From: Mycobacteroides chelonae
GTDB lineage: Bacteria; Actinomycetota; Actinomycetes; Mycobacteriales; Mycobacteriaceae
Length of the DNA: 64,000 nucleotides
Direction of reading: 5' to 3'
Assembly (NCBI RefSeq): GCF_016767715.1
Contig: NZ_CP050145.1
Location: 4,092,001-4,156,000 of the forward strand
Part shown: piece by piece, positions 26,822 to 34,939 of the stretch
Numbering within the stretch: position 1 is the stretch's first letter
How the letters are laid out: each line of letters opens with the position of its first letter
The notes under the pieces: model-generated
What the model saw: only the letters and a program-made list of their open reading frames with translations
What the model was told of the DNA's origin: nothing
The model's database searches: none
Position numbers and translations under genes: made by a program

Positions 26822-27886
26822 CTACGAACTGATCTTCTGCGCGAGAGCCACCGCGCGATCTCCCAATGAGCGTACCCACTCCGGCTCGATTACTGGAGTG
26901 ATCCCGCGTCCCCGAACGTAGTCACCAAAGGCCCCAACGGTCGTCCACTTGGGCTGATACCCGAGTTCGACCTTCATACGGGTGTTGTCGATCGCGCGCC
27001 CATAGGCCAGCCAGTCACGCTGTTCGGAACTCAGCTCGGTGTACCGGGTGCCCTTGGTGAACGACGCAATTCCCGCCACCGCAAACGACGGCACCGGGAT
27101 GCCGAGTTGCCCGGAACGGCGGACCGCCTGCGACATCATCATCATGCCGTCGGCCGCGATGTTGAAGGTGCCCGCCTTACCTGCCATGGTGGCGCGCTCA
27201 AGCGCGCCCAGCGCATCCTGCTCATGCAGCAGCTGCAGGCGGGCGTCGCGCCCAAACACGGTGGGCACTAGCGGGCCCGCCAGATAGCGCGCCAACGCGG
27301 TGTCCATACCGGGGCCGATCAAGTTGGCCAACCGCAGGATCGTCACCGCTACATCGGGGCGTCGCCGGGCCAGCCCGCGGGCATAGCTCTCGATATCAAT
27401 GCTGTCCCGTGCGAAGCCGTCGGACGGTGGACGGCGCGCGCCCATCTCCTCGGTGAACATCACCGGATCCCGGGGACCGGCTCCATAGACCTGGGCGGTG
27501 GACTTGACGACAACGCGCTGCACGGTGGGCGCCTTCTGGCACGCCGCGAACAGCTGCATCGCACCCATCACGTTCAATTCCTTGAGCGCGGCGCGCCCAC
27601 CCGAACGCGGCGAGAACGAGGCAGAGGCGGTGTGCACCACCGTGTCGACCTCGCCGTTGCGGATGACCTTCGCGATGAACGGGTTGCGGATATCGGCCCG
27701 CACGAACTCTGCCCGCCCCATCCTGCGCAGCAGGTCCTTGCTTGGGGCGACAGCATCTACCGCGATGACACGGTTGATCATCGGGTTCTGCACCAGACGC
27801 GCAGCCAGATAACCCCCGAGGAATCGGCTGGCTCCGGTGACCAGCACCACCCGCGGGTAGTGCAGATTGGTCTCACCGGTGCTCAC
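26822..27886 (-). CDS. NAD-dependent epimerase/dehydratase-like protein (GalE2/Rv0501 family)
   Basis: 354 residues of extended-SDR fold: VVLVTGASRFLGGYLAARL (nucleotide loop TGxxxFLGG), FVRADIRNPFIAKVIRNGEVDTVVHTAS, VVVKSTAQVYGAGP. The catalytic YxxxK of true epimerases is not visible: the expected place reads ESYARGLARRRP, lacking Lys. As I recall, Rv0501 has the same change, so the annotation as UDP-galactose epimerase is doubtful. GTG start at 27886, lying between bS22 and the acyltransferase. Confidence 0.85.
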   Translation of the reverse strand: MSTGETNLHYPRVVLVTGASRFLGGYLAARLVQNPMINRVIAVDAVAPSKDLLRRMGRAEFVRADIRNPFIAKVIRNGEVDTVVHTASASFSPRSGGRAALKELNVMGAMQLFAACQKAPTVQRVVVKSTAQVYGAGPRDPVMFTEEMGARRPPSDGFARDSIDIESYARGLARRRPDVAVTILRLANLIGPGMDTALARYLAGPLVPTVFGRDARLQLLHEQDALGALERATMAGKAGTFNIAADGMMMMSQAVRRSGQLGIPVPSFAVAGIASFTKGTRYTELSSEQRDWLAYGRAIDNTRMKVELGYQPKWTTVGAFGDYVRGRGITPVIEPEWVRSLGDRAVALAQKISS

Positions 27887-27949
27887 GGACGAAGCCTATC
27901 CATCACGGCACCAATGGGCATCCCGAGCGGATGCCCACTAACGCAAGGT

Positions 27950-28051
27950 TTACTTACCGAGTTTTCTGCGCTGAACCCGAGTGCGGCGAAGCAGCTTGCG
28001 GTGCTTCTTCTTGGACATACGCTTACGCCGCTTCTTGATAACTGAACCCAT
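27950..28051 (-). CDS. Small ribosomal subunit protein bS22 (33 residues)
   Basis: [33 protein letters not shown], 33 residues, too short for most gene callers. AGGAG lies just upstream of ATG 28051. It is extremely Lys/Arg-rich and matches the actinobacterial AURKAIP1/COX24-domain protein (Rv0500B as I recall) that occupies the 30S decoding-side region in mycobacterial ribosome structures. It is the gene between the HTH gene and galE2-like gene. Confidence 0.92.
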
Positions 28052-28248
28052 GAACTCCTGCTAACTACTGTGAAATCGTCTTTACCGTGGACGCGTGCAC
28101 AGCGGCTTTTTCCCAGCCGTACACAAGGCGCCCTAACCCCAAAAAGGCTTACGCCAGGGTGCCGCATGACTCTACCTGCTGCGGCCTCAGGTCAGGAAAC
28201 CGGCAGAACCGGCAGCCCTCCAGGGGGCATCTCCCGCTTCGAGGCGCC

Positions 28249-28509
28249 TTATCCGGCGTCGAAGTAGGAGGCCTGCAGCAGATCGTTGACCGCCTTGGCG
28301 TGCACACGGAACGACCGGCCGACCCGCACCGCGGGCAGCTCGCCGTTGTGCACCAGCCGGTAGACGGTCATCTTGCTCACGCGCATCAGCGCGGCGACCT
28401 CGGCGACCGTAAGGAACTGAGCCTTCCCGGATTGGCCAGCGGCCGCCGCGTCCCGGCCCGGCTTGGCGCCGGCCCCATCGCGCGCGGATGGCCCGTTGAT
28501 TGACGTCAT
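28249..28509 (-). CDS. Helix-turn-helix (excisionase/BldC-type) DNA-binding protein
   Basis: 86 residues. After a disordered Gly/Ala/Asp-rich start comes QFLTVAEVAALMRVSKMTVYRLVHNGELPAVRVGRSFRVHAKAVNDLLQASYFDAG, a winged MerR/excisionase HTH of the BldC family (Rv0500A position, from memory). BldC proteins bind head-to-tail on DNA repeats and act as developmental or stationary regulators. No phage or integrase is nearby, so it is a chromosomal regulator, not a recombination factor. Confidence 0.9.
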   Translation of the reverse strand: MTSINGPSARDGAGAKPGRDAAAAGQSGKAQFLTVAEVAALMRVSKMTVYRLVHNGELPAVRVGRSFRVHAKAVNDLLQASYFDAG

Positions 28510-28527
28510 CGCATACCCATTTCCCTA

Positions 28528-28542
28528 GGCACGTGTCGTGCC
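28528..28542. promoter_or_regulatory. Palindrome upstream of the BldC-type gene
   Basis: GGCACG–TGT–CGTGCC, a perfect 6-bp inverted repeat 19 bp upstream of the HTH gene's start. It could be an operator or part of the 5' leader. Confidence 0.35.
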
Positions 28543-28651
28543 GCCAATCTTCCCCATCGGCGGTACGGACACGCACGTGCTAGAAGGAGAATAGCGGGAC
28601 CAGTGGGGTTACTGATACCCGTGTGGGCTAATTGATCAAGATTTGGTTAAA

Positions 28652-29539
28652 TTACTCTGATGTGATTCCGAGCTGCTCGGAGCGTGTTTTTGCGGCTTCG
28701 ACGGCGGCATAGACGCTTGCCCGCAAACCTCCACGTTCCAGTTCGCGCAGCGCAGCGGCGGTAGTACCACCCGGCGAGGTAATCGTTGCGCGGAGCTCGG
28801 CGGCGGTCGTATCGACCTCCGTTCGGGTCTGCAGTCCGGGAGCCCGATTTTCGTCCGTCTCAGCCCGTTCGAGCAGCATCGCGGCGGATCCGGCCATGGT
28901 CTGGATGACCAGATCGGTGGCGACGGGCCGCGTGAGACCCGAGGCAACCCCCGCATCGACCAGCGCCTCGACGAGCAGGAAGAAGTAGGCCGGGCCCGAT
29001 CCGGACAGCGCGGTAACGGTGTCCATCTGCGATTCGGCCACCTTGATGACGCTGCCCACCGACTCCAGCAGCTCGGCGACGGCACTGAGCTGCTCGTCGG
29101 TCGCGAATCGGCCCTTGGCGACAGCGCTGACCCCGGCGCCGACAAGCATCGGGGCATTGGGCATCACCCGCACCACCGGAGCCCCGGCGGCCAGCTTGGA
29201 TTCGAAGAAGCTCGCGGACACTCCCGCGGCCACCGAGACCAGCACCTGCTCGGTCTCCCGGTCGCTACCTTCGGCGTCCAGTTTCGCCAGCGCCGCGGCG
29301 ATCTCGCTGGTCGCGCTCTCGACATCGGACGGTTTGACCGCCACCACAATGAAATCGGCACCTTCGACGGCATCCGCCACCTCGCTGACGCGGATGGAAT
29401 ACGCCTCTGCCAGAGCCTTTGCGCGGGCGGGGACCTTCTCGGACACGACGATGTCCTTGGCCTGCCGTCCGGCCCTCAGCAGCCCGGAGATAAGTGCTTC
29501 GCCGATATTGCCGCCACCGATGATTGCGATTCTGGACAT
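28652..29539 (-). CDS. proC: Pyrroline-5-carboxylate reductase
   Basis: 295 residues. Last step of proline synthesis: NAD(P)H reduction of pyrroline-5-carboxylate. SRIAIIGGGNIGEALISGLLRAG is the dinucleotide site, VRVMPNAPMLVGAGVSAV is the central motif and the C-terminus has DTVTALSGSGPAYFFLLVEALVDAGV and SPGGTTAAALRELERGGLR, the ProC signature. ATG 29539 gives the family start; ATG 29551 adds four residues. Divergent from the serine hydrolase at 29715. Confidence 0.96.
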   Translation of the reverse strand: MSRIAIIGGGNIGEALISGLLRAGRQAKDIVVSEKVPARAKALAEAYSIRVSEVADAVEGADFIVVAVKPSDVESATSEIAAALAKLDAEGSDRETEQVLVSVAAGVSASFFESKLAAGAPVVRVMPNAPMLVGAGVSAVAKGRFATDEQLSAVAELLESVGSVIKVAESQMDTVTALSGSGPAYFFLLVEALVDAGVASGLTRPVATDLVIQTMAGSAAMLLERAETDENRAPGLQTRTEVDTTAAELRATITSPGGTTAAALRELERGGLRASVYAAVEAAKTRSEQLGITSE

Positions 29540-29664
29540 GGCGACCAGCATGGCAGACCCATTAGCGCACCCGGAAACGGCTTTCTGAGCTCCAGAGCAA
29601 GGTGCCGCAGCGGTATGTAGGCAGCGATATGCACATTCGCGCCGATTTGTGACTATTCGCAGAT

Positions 29665-29688
29665 CTGTGCGCAGATGGTGGCGCACAG
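29665..29688. promoter_or_regulatory. Inverted repeat in the proC/serine-hydrolase divergent region
   Basis: CTGTGCGC and GCGCACAG are perfect 8-bp reverse complements separated by 8 bp, ending 26 bp before the serine hydrolase start codon. A dimeric repressor site is the simplest reading; regulator unknown. Confidence 0.45.
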
Positions 29689-29714
29689 TGGGATAACCGG
29701 ACTACAAGTTACAT

Positions 29715-30959
29715 ATGTCACAACCGCAGCGTCGCGCGCAGACCTCCCCTGTTTTCGCGCCGGAATCCTGGGGCACCGGTCTACCGGACGGGGTACAGGG
29801 CTGGGCACAACCCGAGTTCGACCGGGTGGTCAGCAAGTTCGCGTCGATGTATGTCGGCCGTACCGGGGGCGGCGCGCTCTGCGCCTACGTCGATGGCGAG
29901 CCCGTGCTCGACATCTGGGCCGGTGAGGCGCGTCCCGGTATGCCGTGGACCCGCGAGACCGCACCGATCGTGTACTCGGCCTCCAAGGGGGTGACCGCTA
30001 CCGTTATCCATCGCCTGGCCGACCGAGGGCTGCTGGCCTATGACGCCCCGGTCGCCCGCTACTGGCCGGAATTCGCCGCCAACGGCAAGGAATCGGTCAC
30101 GGTGCGAGATGTCCTGGCCCACAAGTCGGGGCTGGCCGCACTGGCCCCGATTGCCGCCACCCCGGAGGAACTTCTCGACCACGAACTGATGGAGCAGCGA
30201 CTCGCCGCCGCGCCTGTCGGGCGCTATTACGGGAAAGCCGCGTATCACGCGATGAGTTACGGCTGGCTCCTGGCCGGTCTCGGGCGTGCGATCACCGGTA
30301 AGGACATGCGCACGCTCTATCGCACCGAACTCGCGGAGGTCCTCGGCGTGGACGGCATTCATCTGGGGCGCCCGCCCGCCGATTCACCGACAATTCCCGC
30401 AGGGATCTACGCGCAGCTCGACAAGGCGGTGAAGACGCCATTTCTTTCTCGTGGCCTGTCCATCGGGGCACGCGTGGTGGACGCTCTGCCGGGCGCGCGG
30501 GGGGCCACCGGAGCGATCCACGTGCCCGGAGCCGAACGGATCGTGGCCGACGACGGGCATGCGACCGCCCCGCTGTACGACACCCAGATGGGCGCGGGCA
30601 ACGCCATCTGTACCGCCCCGGCCCTGGCCAAGCTCTACGGCGCGCTGAGCAATCGGGGAAGCGTGGACGGACGGCAGCTGCTGTCCGCGGAGAAGACCGC
30701 CGAACTGGCCGGCGGACGCGGGATCAGGCCCAATGTCGCTCTTACCCGCGATATCTGGGAGCTCGGCTATCACTGCATCCCCGCGCCGGGATTGGCGGGA
30801 GGTTTCGGGCATATGGGGGCCGGCGGCTCCACCGGATGGGCGGACCCGAACCGCCACATAGCTGTTGGGCTGGCACACAACCATTTGATACTTCCCAACC
30901 CGCTCCACAATGTGGCGTTCCCCCGGTTGTGGGCGGCGACAGCGCGGAGTGCGCGCTAG
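29715..30959 (+). CDS. Beta-lactamase-family serine hydrolase (class VIII-type esterase)
   Basis: 414 residues from ATG 29715. The catalytic S-x-x-K is S88-A-S-K91 in [35 protein letters not shown]. The Tyr region is [14 protein letters not shown] (Tyr182), and the C-terminal [14 protein letters not shown] takes the place of the KTG box. Such enzymes (LipL/LipP-like) cleave esters rather than beta-lactams. Its stop shares the bases CTAG with the convergent R2lox stop. Confidence 0.88.
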   Translation: MSQPQRRAQTSPVFAPESWGTGLPDGVQGWAQPEFDRVVSKFASMYVGRTGGGALCAYVDGEPVLDIWAGEARPGMPWTRETAPIVYSASKGVTATVIHRLADRGLLAYDAPVARYWPEFAANGKESVTVRDVLAHKSGLAALAPIAATPEELLDHELMEQRLAAAPVGRYYGKAAYHAMSYGWLLAGLGRAITGKDMRTLYRTELAEVLGVDGIHLGRPPADSPTIPAGIYAQLDKAVKTPFLSRGLSIGARVVDALPGARGATGAIHVPGAERIVADDGHATAPLYDTQMGAGNAICTAPALAKLYGALSNRGSVDGRQLLSAEKTAELAGGRGIRPNVALTRDIWELGYHCIPAPGLAGGFGHMGAGGSTGWADPNRHIAVGLAHNHLILPNPLHNVAFPRLWAATARSAR

Positions 30960-31897
30960 GCCGTGGCCGCAAGCGCCTCCCGATCCTCGGCGGCGAACGT
31001 GTCTTCCAGTTGCAGCGGCGAATAGTCGAGGTCGATCTCGCCGAGCGGACGGCCGCGCGCGCTGCTGATGGTCCCGAACCGGCGCATCCCCTTGTCGGCG
31101 GAGTACTGCATGAACTCGTCAAGCACGAGCCCGAACGGGGTGTCGGCGCCGTATAGTCCGAAGCCTTCCTCGGTGAGACGCAACGCGATCGGGATGAGTT
31201 CGTTCATGCGCGCCTCGAAGACCGACCAGTTGGCGTCGTCGGCGGCCACGTGACGCCGGCAGGTGAAGGTGCCCCAGGCCATGTGCCGGCGCTCGTCGTC
31301 ACCGATCCGGCGGATCAGCTCCTGCATACCGGGCAAGATGCCTCGGTCAACGCAAATCTTGTGCCATGCAAAGTATCCCGTGAGTGCCAGCATGCCCTCG
31401 ACCACGTGGTTATAGGTCACCGAGGCGCGCACCTGTGCCGCCGGCGACGGGTCGCTGGCCAGCGTGCCCAAGGCATCCGGCAGCTCATCGAAGAAGATCT
31501 CGCGGTAGGCCGGAAGGTCGTCGAGGTACCCGTGCAGGTCGTCGCCGACCCCGACTGCATCAAGCCAGAGCCTGAAGACCTGTGTGTGCTTTGCCTCTTC
31601 AAAGGCGAACTGCGTCAAGTACATCTCGTCACCGAGTCGCCCCTCGGCGCGCATGGCCGTCATGAACGGCTGGATGTCCTGGGTCACCGACTCCTCGCCG
31701 GCGATGAACTGCGCGCAGAGCCGGGTCGCATAGTCACGTTCCCGATCGGTGAGCGCGTCCCAGTCCGCCCGGTCGCGCGAGAAGTCGATATCGGCCGGAT
31801 CCCAAAATTTCGCATTGCCGCCGACGAACAGCTTGAGCGGCAAGGAATCCCAGTTGAGTCCTCCCTTGCGTAGCGATCCGTAATGTGTCCGCGTCAT
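30956..31897 (-). CDS. R2-like ligand-binding oxidase (R2lox), Mn/Fe cofactor
   Basis: 313 residues. All metal ligands and the ether cross-link residues are at the same numbers as in M. tuberculosis R2lox (Rv0233): Glu68, Glu101, His104, Glu167, Glu202, His205, with Val71 and Tyr162 for the Val–Tyr bond. R2lox assembles a Mn/Fe centre, binds a long fatty-acid-like ligand and does a two-electron oxidation of unknown purpose. RBS AGGAGG is 5 bases from ATG 31897. It is last in the TetR–FAD oxidoreductase–R2lox unit. Confidence 0.95.
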   Translation of the reverse strand: MTRTHYGSLRKGGLNWDSLPLKLFVGGNAKFWDPADIDFSRDRADWDALTDRERDYATRLCAQFIAGEESVTQDIQPFMTAMRAEGRLGDEMYLTQFAFEEAKHTQVFRLWLDAVGVGDDLHGYLDDLPAYREIFFDELPDALGTLASDPSPAAQVRASVTYNHVVEGMLALTGYFAWHKICVDRGILPGMQELIRRIGDDERRHMAWGTFTCRRHVAADDANWSVFEARMNELIPIALRLTEEGFGLYGADTPFGLVLDEFMQYSADKGMRRFGTISSARGRPLGEIDLDYSPLQLEDTFAAEDREALAATA

Positions 31898-31965
31898 GAG
31901 GGCCTCCTAGTGTCGACGTTGACCTAGTGACCATCTTGAATATGAGGCAGCTCACAATCAAGGGG

Positions 31966-33327
31966 CTAGCCCACTGGAGCCTGGTCAAGAATCACGCGGG
32001 TGGCCAATTCCGCACTCTGCGCTGCCCCACCGATGGTCGAGGGGAAGTCGGTCGCGGTCCAGTCACCCGCCAGCGCCAGCCCGCGCACACTGGTGCGCTG
32101 CGGCGGACGGGCGCCCGCCGTTCCCGGACGCTCGCTGTAGGTGGCACGCGGCATCCGCACCACCTTGGCGTGCACTAGTTCGGCGTCTCGCGCGGCCGGA
32201 TAGTAGTTGCGCAGGAAGCGCATACACGTCTCGATGATCTCGCCGCTCGACGACAGCGAGTTCAGTTCGTACGCGGCGCTGACCGTGATCTCGTACGAAT
32301 ACAACCCACGTTCGCTACCGTCGTATCCCACCATCTTCTGCCGATCGAAGACCTGCTCGACCACGCCCTCACCACCCACGAGAGCATCGAGGATAGTCGT
32401 CAGCCCGAGCGACCTGTTGAGGTACAAGTAGACGCTCACCAGCGGGGCGGGAACGAGCTTGGCTGCCGCACTGTACAACTGCTCGTGGCCAGGGACAGCG
32501 TCGAGCAACCCCTCCACGGCCCACGGCGGGACCGCACAGATCACCGCGTCGGCCGGTATGAACTCACCATCGGTCAGCGACACACCAGAAACAGCATTGC
32601 CGTGCAACACGATTGATTTCACTCCTGCGCGGCCCCGCACCTCGCAACCGTGATTGGCGAGCACCTTCTCGGCGCCGGTGACGAACAGCGAGGTGAAGTC
32701 GACCGTGGAGTACAGCAATGTTCCGTTGCGGGCCGCCCCGCGCCCCCGCCGGGCCATGGTGACCAGAAGATTCCGGAAAGCGCTGGCGGAGATCAGATCC
32801 GGCTTCTCGTTGTGCGCACCGATGATCAAGAAATCAATCCAGGTGTCACGCGCGACCTTGGGCATCCCGATGCGGTCGAGCCACTCTCGCGCGGTAACGG
32901 CGTCCAGATCACCGGGTGGGCGAACGCAATCCCTGACGATCCGCAGATAAGCGCGCCATACCCGAAGCCGGTCCCCGATGCTCGCCGCGGGCAGCCACGC
33001 GAATGTGCGGAACAGTGAGGTGTCGTCCACCTCTCCCCCGGGCAGCAGACGTCGCGCATATGTTCCGGACTCAGCGGCCAAAAGATCTCGCGCCCCGATG
33101 GTTTCGAGGTAACGCAACAGCTCTTCCATCGAGCCGGACATGACGTGGACACCGTTATCGGCGACGTCGTCGACCTGGGGTATCTCGATGGAATGGGTGC
33201 GCCCACCGAGGGTGGCCCGACGTTCCAGCAGGGTCACCCGGAACCCGGCCTCAGCCATCCACACCGCCGAGGCGAGCCCCGCCACCCCGGCGCCGATCAC
33301 CACGCAGTGTTGGGAAGTGTCAATCAC
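31966..33327 (-). CDS. FAD-dependent oxidoreductase, HpnE/carotenoid-desaturase-like
   Basis: 453 residues from GTG 33327 (overlaps the TetR stop by 8 bases; ATG 33345 is the alternative). The FAD site is HCVVIGAGVAGLASAVWMAEAGFRVTLLERRATLGGRTHS, followed by DNGVHVMSGSMEELLRYLETIGA, which resembles hydroxysqualene dehydroxylase HpnE and squalene-associated desaturases. The C-terminal LALAGDWTATDFPSTIGGAAQSAELA closes the FAD domain. Between a TetR gene and R2lox, it probably acts on a hydrophobic substrate with R2lox. Confidence 0.85.
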   Translation of the reverse strand: MIDTSQHCVVIGAGVAGLASAVWMAEAGFRVTLLERRATLGGRTHSIEIPQVDDVADNGVHVMSGSMEELLRYLETIGARDLLAAESGTYARRLLPGGEVDDTSLFRTFAWLPAASIGDRLRVWRAYLRIVRDCVRPPGDLDAVTAREWLDRIGMPKVARDTWIDFLIIGAHNEKPDLISASAFRNLLVTMARRGRGAARNGTLLYSTVDFTSLFVTGAEKVLANHGCEVRGRAGVKSIVLHGNAVSGVSLTDGEFIPADAVICAVPPWAVEGLLDAVPGHEQLYSAAAKLVPAPLVSVYLYLNRSLGLTTILDALVGGEGVVEQVFDRQKMVGYDGSERGLYSYEITVSAAYELNSLSSSGEIIETCMRFLRNYYPAARDAELVHAKVVRMPRATYSERPGTAGARPPQRTSVRGLALAGDWTATDFPSTIGGAAQSAELATRVILDQAPVG

Positions 33328-33919
33328 GCGCGGCACCCAGTCCATGCGTGATGTAGTCGGCGAAGTAACGGCGCACCGCCGCCGGATCGGACAGATCGAT
33401 CACGATGGGTGGCAGCACCTCGATGCTCATCAGGGTTCTGATGATCCACTCGGCGGCCTCCTCCGGGACGATGCGACCGGGAATCTCCTTACGCTCCTGC
33501 GCTTCCCGTATGCGGGGTGTCCAGAACGCGACCGAGCGCACCATCAGGTCCTCGCCGCGCTCATCCAGGATGAGGTCCAGCAGATCGGTGGTGTGCAGGG
33601 CGAGATGATCCGTCCATCGGCGGTGCTCGCAGATTCCCGAGGCGGCGGCCGCGACCTGATCGACCAGCGTGGTCTCCGCACCCACAGCCGCTGCGAAGAA
33701 ATCGATGAAAGCGTCTGCGAGATAACCGAATGCGGTGTCGATGGCAGCCTGCTTGCCGCCGAACCAGTTGTACAGGGTGCTCCGCGACACCCCGGCCTGC
33801 TCCGCTGCGGCGGACAGATTGAACCGCTGCATGCCCGATCGCACCAACGTCATGGCGACTGCGGCCACGATGGGCTCGGGGATGTCCTCGCGGGGACTAT
33901 CGGACGCCGCCACCTTCAT
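33320..33919 (-). CDS. TetR family regulator of the R2lox operon
   Basis: 199 residues from ATG 33919. The HTH is VAMTLVRSGMQRFNLSAAAEQAGVSRSTLYNWFGGKQAAIDTAFGYL, a classic TetR_N. The start codon directly abuts a perfect 9-bp inverted repeat that covers the -10 box, so autorepression is expected. The order TetR–R2lox recalls Rv0232–Rv0233 (from memory); here a FAD oxidoreductase is inserted between. The predicted transcript is leaderless. Confidence 0.92.
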   Translation of the reverse strand: MKVAASDSPREDIPEPIVAAVAMTLVRSGMQRFNLSAAAEQAGVSRSTLYNWFGGKQAAIDTAFGYLADAFIDFFAAAVGAETTLVDQVAAAASGICEHRRWTDHLALHTTDLLDLILDERGEDLMVRSVAFWTPRIREAQERKEIPGRIVPEEAAEWIIRTLMSIEVLPPIVIDLSDPAAVRRYFADYITHGLGAARD

Positions 33920-33955
33920 GTTGGACACAATATGAAAAAGTGTCCAACGCGTCAA
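33920..33955 (-). promoter_or_regulatory. Promoter with embedded TetR operator for the TetR–FAD–R2lox operon
   Basis: On the minus strand TTGACG (33955–33950), a 17-bp spacer and TATTGT (33932–33927) form a good promoter; seven bases follow before the ATG, so the transcript should be leaderless. GTTGGACAC and GTGTCCAAC (33948–33940 and 33928–33920) are perfect 9-bp inverted arms, 11 bp apart, one in the spacer and one after the -10 box. Confidence 0.7.
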
Positions 33956-33984
33956 TGGTCGTTTCGCGGGCCGGCCCGCGGCGG

Positions 33985-34428
33985 TTACGCCGGTACGCAG
34001 ATGATGACCGGGATATCCCGGTCGGTGTTCTTCTGATATCCCGCATAGCCGGGGTTGGCCTTGACGATCGCCGGCCACAGTGCGGCCTTCTCTTCGGGCG
34101 AGGCGGTGTGCGCGGTGAACGGACGCACGACGTCGTCCACCGCGATCTCGACGGCCGGGTTGGCCACCAGGTTCTTGTACCAGGCCGGGTTTTCGGACCC
34201 TCCACCGTAGGAGGCCACCAGCACCACCTTGCCGGGTTCGTAGATCGGCGCGGTCAGCAGCGTGCCGCGGCGCTGCCCCGTCTTACTGCCGATGGTGTAC
34301 AGCTCCACCGGCTGCATTCCCAGCACCTTCTTGGGATACCGGCCGCCGGTCAGCGCGAGAACCGCCCGGTGCCCGTTCTCCAGGAACCAGGCGCCGATCC
34401 GGATGGCCCAATCAGGTTGTGTGCCCAC
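33985..34428 (-). CDS. DUF385/Ddn-family F420-type reductase-like protein
   Basis: 147 residues: VELYTIGSKTGQRRGTLLTAPIYEPGKVVLVASYGGGSENPAWYKNLVANPAVEIAVDDVVRPFTAHTASPEEKAALWP...YAGYQKNTDRDIPVIIC. The G.KTG..R..L and NPAWYKNL.ANP motifs are the Ddn-family deazaflavin signature. Strongly similar to its tandem neighbour, 11 bp upstream, so a duplicated pair. The family includes F420H2-dependent reductases of quinones and nitro drugs; the native substrate is unknown. Confidence 0.88.
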   Translation of the reverse strand: MGTQPDWAIRIGAWFLENGHRAVLALTGGRYPKKVLGMQPVELYTIGSKTGQRRGTLLTAPIYEPGKVVLVASYGGGSENPAWYKNLVANPAVEIAVDDVVRPFTAHTASPEEKAALWPAIVKANPGYAGYQKNTDRDIPVIICVPA

Positions 34429-34439
34429 AGAAATACTCC

Positions 34440-34895
34440 TTATGCCGGTTCACAGATGACCACTGGGATATCCCGCGTGGTGCTGCGCTGATATCCCGCG
34501 TACGGGTTGCCGAATCCTCGGGTGATCTCAGGCCATAACTCGGCCTTCTCCTGCGCCGAGGCGGTGCGTGCGATGTACGGCTTCGTCTGTCCGCGCACGG
34601 TGATCTCGACGTTCGGATTGGCGACGAGGTTCAAGTACCAGGCCGGATTGTGCGAGGCCCCGCCTAGCGAGGCGATTACGACGATCCGTTCCGGCGTGAA
34701 GATGGGCGAACTCAACAGGGAGGAGCGGCGCTCACCGGACTTGCGCCCGATGGTGTGCAACTCCAGTGTGGGCATGAAACCGAGCTTGTGCGGCCAGCGA
34801 CCGCCGGTGAGTTTCAGCAGGGCGCGGTGCCCATTCTCCAGCACCCAGGCGCCTCCCTCGGCGGCCCAGTCAGGCGTCTTCTGCTTGTCACCCAT
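34440..34895 (-). CDS. DUF385/Ddn-family F420-type reductase-like protein (tandem paralogue)
   Basis: 151 residues: LELHTIGRKSGERRSSLLSSPIFTPERIVVIASLGGASHNPAWYLNLVANPNVEITVRGQTKPYIARTASAQEKAELWPEI...YAGYQRSTTRDIPVVICEPA. Same architecture and C-terminal ending as the next gene, with an N-terminal WVLENGHRALLKLTGG segment in both. Probably the first gene of a two-gene unit. Reaction inferred from family only. Confidence 0.88.
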   Translation of the reverse strand: MGDKQKTPDWAAEGGAWVLENGHRALLKLTGGRWPHKLGFMPTLELHTIGRKSGERRSSLLSSPIFTPERIVVIASLGGASHNPAWYLNLVANPNVEITVRGQTKPYIARTASAQEKAELWPEITRGFGNPYAGYQRSTTRDIPVVICEPA

Positions 34896-34939
34896 GCCCG
34901 ATACTCCTTTGACGAGATCCCCTACGGAAGGTACACCGA

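Noticed and set aside
28249..28509. Excisionase-type HTH as a sign of a prophage or integrative element
   Set aside because: No integrase, att-like repeat or phage gene is nearby; the BldC-type protein is in a conserved chromosomal order with proC and bS22.
31906..31929. Direct repeat CCTAGTG (17-bp period) before R2lox
   Set aside because: The first copy overlaps the AGGAGG ribosome site and there is no other support; R2lox appears to be transcribed from the TetR promoter.
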